Shown here: piece by piece, positions 58,254-64,000 of the stretch
Numbering within the stretch: position 1 is the first letter of the stretch
Layout: the number at the start of each line of letters is the position of its first letter
NCBI RefSeq assembly: GCF_002741075.1
Contig: NZ_CP016634.1
Span: 202,501 to 266,500, forward strand
DNA length: 64,000 nt
Reading direction: 5' to 3'
Source: Pseudomonas putida
GTDB taxonomy: Bacteria; Pseudomonadota; Gammaproteobacteria; Pseudomonadales; Pseudomonadaceae
The notes under the pieces: model-generated
The model's input: the letters and a program-made list of their open reading frames with translations, nothing else
The model's database searches: none
What the model was told of the DNA's origin: nothing
Made by a program: the position numbers and the translations under genes

Positions 58254-61016
58254 TCAGGCGCTCAGCCGCGCCTGCGCCGCGAGGCGCACGATGGCCCGGT
58301 CCAGTTCGTCCAGGGCTTGCACCGCCTGGGGGCTGTCCTGTTTGAGCAAGGTCTCGCTGCGCTGGCAGGCTGCGCGCAGTTGCGGTACGCCACAGTAGCG
58401 CGAGGCACCGTTGAGGCGATGGACCCGTTCGATCATCGCTGTGCGATCGCCCTGCTCACGGGCGGCACGAATCGATTCGCGGTCAGTCTCGAGCGACGCC
58501 AGCAGCATGGCCAGCATGTCCGCAGCCAGGTCCGGCTTGCCGGCGGCCAGGCGCAGGCCTTCCTCGGGGTCGAGCACCTTCAGCTCGCTGCTGTCGGCGG
58601 CCCGCTCGGTGCCGCGCTCTGGCATGGCGGGGGCCAGGCTCAGTCCGGTCCACTTCATCACCACCTGGGACAGCTGACGCTCGCTGATCGGTTTGGTCAG
58701 GTAGTCGTCCATGCCGCTGTGCAGCAAGGCCCGTTTCTCGTTGGCCATGGCGTGTGCGGTGAGGGCGACGATGGGCAGGGGGCTGCCGCTCTGGCTGGCT
58801 TCCCAGCGGCGGATCTGCTCGGTGCAGGCGCGCCCGTCCATGCCCGGCATCTGCACATCCATCAAGACCAGATCGAAGGGCTCGTCCTGCACGGCCTTGA
58901 CCGCGGCATAGCCATTGTCGAGCGCCAGCACCTCGGCGCCCAGGCCTTCGAGCAGGGTCTGCACCAACAGTAGGTTGGCTGGGTTGTCGTCCACGCAGAG
59001 AATCTTCGGCGCCCGGGTCGTGCCACTGGCGCGTGCGTCGCTGGTCGCACGGCGCGGTTGCACCAGTTCGAGCAGCAGGCGGCGCAGCTTTCGCGTGCAG
59101 GTCGGCTTGGACAGCAACTGGCCATGGGCATTGGGCAAGTAGGGGTGGTAGAGCGCCTGTTCGGTGGTCGGGCATAGCACTACGCACAGACAGCCCAGGC
59201 GTTCCAGTTGCTGGTGATAATGGCCAAGCTGTTCGGGCGAAAGCGTGCCCAGGTTGGCCCCCAGCACCGCGAATTCCAATGGCTGACCGGCCTGGCTCGC
59301 CGCCTGGACACCTTGCAACAGCTGGTCGAAGGAGGCGAACAGGCTGACGCTCAGGCCGCAATCCTCCAATTGGTGCTCCAGGGCTTGGCGCGCGAGCTCG
59401 TGGCTATCGACGATGGCGGCGCGGCGACCAAGCAAAGGTTGCAGCGGCTGTTCCTGGGCATCGTCATGGGCCCGTGGCAGGTTGAGGCTGATCCAGAACT
59501 GCGAACCTTCCCCGGGGGTGCTGTCCACGCCGATCTCGCCACCCATCTGCTCGATAAGCCGCTTGGAGATCACCAGGCCCAGGCCGGTGCCGCCCGGCTG
59601 GCGTGACAAGGAGTTGTCGGCCTGGCTGAAGGCCTGGAACAAGGTGCGCACATCCTGGGGTGATAGGCCGATGCCGGTGTCCTGCACGCTGATGCGCAAC
59701 TGTACGTTGTCTTCTTGTTCGTCCTCGACCATGGCGCGAACGACGATGGTGCCTTCGCGGGTGAACTTGATGGCATTGCTCACCAGGTTGGTGAGGATCT
59801 GCTTGAGCCGCAGCGGGTCGCCGATCAGCGACAGCGGGGTGTCGCGGTAGACCAGGCAGAGCAGCTCCAACTGCTTGGCGTGGGCGGCGGGGGCCAGGAT
59901 GGTCAGCGTGTCCTGGATCAGGTCGCGCAGGTTGAACGGGATGCTGTCGAGCACCAGCTTGCCGGCCTCGATCTTGGAGAAGTCGAGGATCTCATTGATG
60001 ATCCCCAGCAGGTTGTCGGCGGACTTCTCGATGGTATTGAGGTAGTCGAGTTGGCGCGGGGTCATCTCGCTGCGTTGCAGCAGGTGGGTGAAGCCGAGGA
60101 TGCCGTTGAGCGGCGTGCGAATCTCATGGCTCATGTTGGCCAGGAACTCGGACTTGATGCGGCTGGCCTCCAGCGCTTCCTTGCGCGCCATGTCCAGTTC
60201 GATGTTCTGGATCTCGATGGTCTCCAGGTTCTGGCGCACGTCTTCGGTGGCCTGGTCGATGCTGTGCTGCAACTCTTCGTGGGCATTTTGCAGGGTCTCG
60301 GCCATGCGGTTGATGCCCGCCGCCAGCTCATCCAGCTCATGGCTGCCCATCGACGGCAGACGCTGCTCCAGGTTGCCTTCCTTGAGCTGGGTGACGGCGT
60401 GCTTGATGCGGCTGAGCGGGTCGTTGATCGTCCGGCTCATGCGCAGGGCGAGCAGCACGGTGAGCGACAGGCAGCCGAAGATCAACAACAGGCTGGTGAA
60501 CAGGTTGCGATAGCCGCGCAGCAACGTACCGTCGTGAGACAACTCGATCTCGACCCAGCCGAGCAGACGCTCTGCTTCGGCGGGGACCGCCTGGGTGGCC
60601 AGGTCACGATGGTGGCCGAAAACCGGCATCAGGTAGCGGGTGGCATCGTTGCCGGAGCGTTGCAGCAGTTGGGTGCCAGTCCCCCCGGTTGGGGCCTGGT
60701 TGAGCATGCTTGGGCCGGCATGGGCCAGGCGCGAGCGATCAGGGGCCAGAAACGCCACGGCACGCACATCGGCCTGCTCCAGCGCCTGGGAGGCGATGCG
60801 CTCGAGCAACTCCTGGGCCTGGGCCGGATTGGCCAAAGAGGGCGCTGCCAAGGGCGCAAGCTGCTCGGCGAGCATCTTGCCGCGCTGGAGCAACTGAGTA
60901 CGCAGCTCGTTTTGCTGCAGCCAGGTGAAATAGCTTCCCAGCACCAGGGCCATCAGGCTGGCTGGCAGCAGGGCCAACAGCAGGACCCGGCTTCTGATTC
61001 CCAAACGATCGAGCAC
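58254..61016 (-). CDS. gacS: Hybrid sensor kinase GacS (BarA-type, 920 aa)
   Basis: The global kinase that activates GacA and the Rsm small RNAs for secondary metabolism and biofilm. Order: TM1 near 12-30, periplasmic part, TM2 near 165-190, HAMP, HisKA with His near 295 ([12 protein letters not shown]), HATPase with [13 protein letters not shown], receiver with Asp near 717 ([10 protein letters not shown]), and an HPt domain with His near 862 ([10 protein letters not shown]). Start [10 protein letters not shown] matches the family. The gene is intact, which matters because gacS often mutates in culture. Confidence 0.96.
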   Translation of the reverse strand: MLDRLGIRSRVLLLALLPASLMALVLGSYFTWLQQNELRTQLLQRGKMLAEQLAPLAAPSLANPAQAQELLERIASQALEQADVRAVAFLAPDRSRLAHAGPSMLNQAPTGGTGTQLLQRSGNDATRYLMPVFGHHRDLATQAVPAEAERLLGWVEIELSHDGTLLRGYRNLFTSLLLIFGCLSLTVLLALRMSRTINDPLSRIKHAVTQLKEGNLEQRLPSMGSHELDELAAGINRMAETLQNAHEELQHSIDQATEDVRQNLETIEIQNIELDMARKEALEASRIKSEFLANMSHEIRTPLNGILGFTHLLQRSEMTPRQLDYLNTIEKSADNLLGIINEILDFSKIEAGKLVLDSIPFNLRDLIQDTLTILAPAAHAKQLELLCLVYRDTPLSLIGDPLRLKQILTNLVSNAIKFTREGTIVVRAMVEDEQEDNVQLRISVQDTGIGLSPQDVRTLFQAFSQADNSLSRQPGGTGLGLVISKRLIEQMGGEIGVDSTPGEGSQFWISLNLPRAHDDAQEQPLQPLLGRRAAIVDSHELARQALEHQLEDCGLSVSLFASFDQLLQGVQAASQAGQPLEFAVLGANLGTLSPEQLGHYHQQLERLGCLCVVLCPTTEQALYHPYLPNAHGQLLSKPTCTRKLRRLLLELVQPRRATSDARASGTTRAPKILCVDDNPANLLLVQTLLEGLGAEVLALDNGYAAVKAVQDEPFDLVLMDVQMPGMDGRACTEQIRRWEASQSGSPLPIVALTAHAMANEKRALLHSGMDDYLTKPISERQLSQVVMKWTGLSLAPAMPERGTERAADSSELKVLDPEEGLRLAAGKPDLAADMLAMLLASLETDRESIRAAREQGDRTAMIERVHRLNGASRYCGVPQLRAACQRSETLLKQDSPQAVQALDELDRAIVRLAAQARLSA

Positions 61017-61254
61017 ATTTGTCTCCTGTCATGTGCTTGCCTGCCGTCAGCAGAGAGACGGCCCCAGGCGGAACGTTACTCCCCAGGGCCGCCTGATGCA
61101 CTTCTTTGTATCTCTTTTATGCGGTTTAGGGACTTGGCGGCCTGAATCACTTGGGGTGGCAAGCCGGCAACCGGCTATCGCCGATCGCAATCCGGTTGCC
61201 TTGCCCGGATGCATGGCCAATAATCGTGCAGTTGAGAATTAATGTCAGAAGCCA

Positions 61255-61971
61255 ATGAATCCCGAAGCTATTAAGCCGTCCACCATTCTCGCCATCGAGG
61301 ACGATCCCGTGCTGGGGGCCTACCTGCATGACGAGCTGCAGCGCGACGGCTTCCTGGTGACCTGGTGCCGTAACGGTCTCGAGGGCCTGGAAACCGCCAG
61401 CCGCCAGGCCTTCGACGTGGTGCTGATGGACATCCTGCTACCAGGCCTCAACGGCCTGGATGCCTTGGCCCGGCTGCGCAAGCACAGCACCACTCCGGTG
61501 ATCCTGATGTCCGCGCTCGGGGCGGAGTCCGACCGCATCAGTGGTTTCCAGCGGGGGGCCGACGACTACCTGCCCAAGCCTTTCAGCATGGTCGAGCTGC
61601 GGGTACGCATCGAGGCGATCCTGCGACGGGTGGCCCTGGAGCGGCGTCATCAGGCGCCACGGGATGTGGCCAGTGGGCAATTGCGCTTCGACGAGGCGGC
61701 CTGCGATGTCCGGCTCGACGGCCGTTCGGCGGGGCTCACCCCCAGCGAATACCGCTTGCTCGAAACCCTCCATCGCAGCCAGGACGAAGTGCTCAGCAAG
61801 GCGTTCCTTTATCAGCAGGTATTGCAGCGTGGCTATTCCCGCCATGACCGCAGCCTGGACATGCATGTCAGCCAGATCCGCCGCAAGCTCAAGGCGCTCG
61901 GCTACCACGAGCGGCAGATCCGCACAGTCTGGGGCAAGGGCTATACCTTGTGCGCCGGCGAGGCCGACTGA
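61255..61971 (+). CDS. OmpR-family response regulator (238 aa)
   Basis: Receiver with IEDD near 15-18 and D59 (VVLMDILLPG), then a winged-helix domain (LTPSEYRLLETLHRSQDEVL, DRSLDMHVSQIRRKLK). Divergent from gacS; coupled to the kinase gene downstream. The stimulus is unknown; PfeR-like siderophore regulators are among similar proteins. Confidence 0.92.
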   Translation: MNPEAIKPSTILAIEDDPVLGAYLHDELQRDGFLVTWCRNGLEGLETASRQAFDVVLMDILLPGLNGLDALARLRKHSTTPVILMSALGAESDRISGFQRGADDYLPKPFSMVELRVRIEAILRRVALERRHQAPRDVASGQLRFDEAACDVRLDGRSAGLTPSEYRLLETLHRSQDEVLSKAFLYQQVLQRGYSRHDRSLDMHVSQIRRKLKALGYHERQIRTVWGKGYTLCAGEAD

Positions 61972-61973
61972 CA

Positions 61974-63371
61974 GTGCCCGATCGTCATTCGCTGTTCTGG
62001 AAGCTCGCCATTCTGCTGGTGGGCTTTTGCCTGTTGATGATCGGCCTGAGCTACACCTGGGGTCGGCACATGGAAACCCGCAATGCCTTCCTCGACGCAC
62101 CGGCCCAGGCGCAGTTGCTCGGTTACGCCGCCGAGGCCGAGCAGGCCTGGCGCCACGGGGGCAGGGCAGGGGTGGACCACTGGCTGGCCGGCATGCGCCA
62201 GCGTGAGTCTGGCTGGGTGAATGTGCTCGATGCCAAGCTGCGCCCTTTGGGCAGCGCCACGCTGTCTACCGATGAAATCCAGCGATTGACGCGCCTGCGC
62301 GGGGTCGATTGGCCCATGAGCCGGCGCAGCGTCACTCAGCCTTGGCTGCGGCTGCCGTTTCCCGAGGCGCCGGAGCAGGGCATGTTGGTGATCGAGCTGC
62401 CGCAACGGCTGAACCCCGGACAGTACCTGCTGTTCTGGCAGGTACTGACCAATGGTGTGATTCCAGGCCTGTTCACCTTGTTGCTCTGCATTGGCCTGTA
62501 TCGGATGTTGATCGTGCCGCTGAACCAGCTGCGCGAACAGGCCAACGCCTGGCGCGCCGACCAACTGTCGGCACGCCTGGATTCGCGCACTGTCGGCCGG
62601 CATGACGAGCTGGGCGAACTGGCCAGGGCGTTCGACCAGATGGCCGAGCGACTGCAGGAAAGCGTGGCCATGCAGCAGCAGATGCTGCGCGACCTCTCCC
62701 ATGAAATGCGCACGCCCTTGAGTCGCCTGCGCGTAGCCTGCGACGGCGAGACCGATCACCAGTGCCTGCGCGAGCGGCTGACGCGGGAAATCGACTGTAT
62801 GCAGCAACTGGTCGAAAACACGCTGCAACTGGCCTGGCAGGATGCCGAGCGGGCGCCTATGAACCTTGAGCCGATCCAGATTCAGGCCCTGTGGGACATG
62901 CTCGCCGAGGACGCCTGCTATGAAAGCGGTTGGGCGCTTGAGCGTCTGCGCTGTGAGTTGCCCGCTCAGTGCTGGGTGCAAGGCAATCTCAACCATCTGG
63001 CCCAGGCGCTCGAGAACATGCTGCGCAATGCGATCCGCCATTCGCCCGAACATGGCCTGGTGCGCCTGGGGGGCCACCGCGAAGGTAGCTACTGGCGGTT
63101 ATGGCTGGAAGATCAGGGAGGAGGCGTGGACGAGGCGGACCTTGACCGGATCTTCGCGCCGTTCTCCCGCCTGGACGGATCCCGCCCCGGAGACGGTGGC
63201 TTCGGTCTCGGTCTGAGCATCGCCCGTAGCGCGATCCAGCGTCAGGGCGGCACCGTGTGGGCCGAAAACGGCAAGCGAGGGCTGCGTCTGTGCATGCGTT
63301 TGCCGGGGCATGCAGTGCATGATCACAGCGATGCCCCGGTCATTCAGGCAGCAGCCAGCGCGAGCTTATAG
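61974..63371 (+). CDS. Sensor histidine kinase (465 aa)
   Basis: TM1 near 9-30, periplasmic domain about 130 residues, TM2 near 155-175, HAMP, HisKA with H243 (DLSHEMRTPLSRLR) and HATPase with EDQGGGVDEADL and GGFGLGLSIARS. The GTG at 61974, 2 bp after the regulator stop, is taken as start; an upstream in-frame GTG would overlap the regulator. Partner of the preceding gene. Confidence 0.9.
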   Translation: MPDRHSLFWKLAILLVGFCLLMIGLSYTWGRHMETRNAFLDAPAQAQLLGYAAEAEQAWRHGGRAGVDHWLAGMRQRESGWVNVLDAKLRPLGSATLSTDEIQRLTRLRGVDWPMSRRSVTQPWLRLPFPEAPEQGMLVIELPQRLNPGQYLLFWQVLTNGVIPGLFTLLLCIGLYRMLIVPLNQLREQANAWRADQLSARLDSRTVGRHDELGELARAFDQMAERLQESVAMQQQMLRDLSHEMRTPLSRLRVACDGETDHQCLRERLTREIDCMQQLVENTLQLAWQDAERAPMNLEPIQIQALWDMLAEDACYESGWALERLRCELPAQCWVQGNLNHLAQALENMLRNAIRHSPEHGLVRLGGHREGSYWRLWLEDQGGGVDEADLDRIFAPFSRLDGSRPGDGGFGLGLSIARSAIQRQGGTVWAENGKRGLRLCMRLPGHAVHDHSDAPVIQAAASASL

Positions 63372-63465
63372 CTTGTAGCTATAGCGACTACAGATTGCGT
63401 GATATGGCCAGCAAAGGTTTGCCGGTATGATAGTCGCCCCTGCCGTCCGGATTGCGAACAACGCC

Positions 63466-64000
63466 ATGACCTTGCAGTACCCAACCATCGCCGATTGCGT
63501 CGGCAATACGCCTCTGGTTCGCCTGCAGCGTATCGCCGGCGAGACCACAAACACCCTCCTGCTCAAGCTCGAAGGCAACAATCCCGCGGGTTCGGTCAAG
63601 GACCGCCCGGCGCTGTCGATGATCACCCGTGCCGAGTTGCGTGGCCAGATCAAGCCCGGTGATACGCTCATCGAAGCCACCTCCGGCAACACGGGTATCG
63701 CCCTGGCCATGGCGGCAGCGATCAAGGGCTACAAGATGATCCTGATCATGCCGGACAACTCCACCGCCGAACGCAAGGCGGCGATGACCGCCTATGGCGC
63801 CGAGCTGATCCTGGTCACCAAGGAGGAGGGCATGGAAGGGGCCCGGGACCTGGCCGAGAAACTGCAGGCCGAAGGCCGTGGCCTGGTGCTCGACCAGTTC
63901 GCCAATGGCGACAATCCGATTGCCCACTACTCCAGCACCGGCCCTGAGATCTGGCAGCAGACTCATGGCAGCATCACCCACTTCATCAGTTCCATGGGCA
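63466..64000 (+). CDS. cysM: Cysteine synthase B, 5' part only
   Basis: O-acetylserine sulfhydrylase of the CysM type. Starts MTLQYPTIADCVGNTPLVRL; PLP lysine K45 in GSVKDRPAL; substrate loop ATSGNTGIALAMAAAIKGY. The reading frame is open to the window edge. Confidence 0.95.
   Translation, partial: MTLQYPTIADCVGNTPLVRLQRIAGETTNTLLLKLEGNNPAGSVKDRPALSMITRAELRGQIKPGDTLIEATSGNTGIALAMAAAIKGYKMILIMPDNSTAERKAAMTAYGAELILVTKEEGMEGARDLAEKLQAEGRGLVLDQFANGDNPIAHYSSTGPEIWQQTHGSITHFISSMG

Overview
The window is chromosomal DNA from a Pseudomonas, most likely of the P. putida group. It opens in the 3' end of a 16S gene followed by tRNA-Ile, tRNA-Ala, 23S and 5S. The core genes (nrdA/nrdB, oprH-phoP-phoQ, dctA, sprT, ttcA, wrbA, arsC, ldhA, gacS, cysM) have Pseudomonas-type sequences and order, GC-rich codon use, and REP-like hairpins between genes. 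Species was judged from remembered protein families and gene order, not from a database search.

Layout: 1-3883 rRNA operon and terminator. 4.2-10.3 kb: core metabolic genes (thiamine-diphosphate enzyme of the acetolactate synthase type, YecA-family protein, glutathione S-transferase, flavin/ferredoxin fusion oxidoreductase, LysR regulator) and a relic of a PLP-dependent gene. 10.74-36.77 kb: a 26,025 bp Tn7-like transposon. 36.8-41.7 kb: class Ia ribonucleotide reductase (nrdB, a 43-residue protein, nrdA). 42.5-49.3 kb: a two-component pair, a phosphopantetheinyl transferase, a dienelactone hydrolase-like protein and oprH-phoP-phoQ. 49.7-58.1 kb: housekeeping genes. 58.2-63.4 kb: gacS and a further two-component pair. 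The window ends inside cysM.

The main result is the transposon. Its ends can be placed to the base: inverted termini CGCTCA...TGAGCG, a perfect 5-bp direct duplication AGCAG on both sides, and several copies of a shared ~17-bp motif (roughly CACTAATNNGTGAAAY) that reads inward from both ends. It sits 5 bp past the nrdB stop codon (before the duplicated target), between nrdB and what is very probably nrdB's own terminator, which is now 26 kb away at 10.7 kb. The element has its own bidirectional terminator just inside the nrdB-proximal end. This resembles Tn7 next to glmS, but with nrdB as the apparent attachment gene, and a long 647-residue TniQ/TnsD protein with several helix-turn-helix-like segments is the obvious candidate selector. 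The tnsA-tnsB-tnsC-tniQ operon lies at the end away from nrdB.

The cargo (16.4-36.5 kb) is largely defence and maintenance: a cluster of small zinc-ribbon proteins (one with a DUF2384-like tail), a divergent HTH regulator, a serine recombinase overlapping two ParB/RepB-like genes, a DUF262/DUF1524 nuclease, a two-gene Hachiman system (HamA/HamB), and a type I restriction-modification operon that also holds a YgjP/M48-type metalloprotease and a broken OST-HTH gene. The small zinc-ribbon cluster and the recombinase-ParB-ParB module are the parts least explained by known systems.
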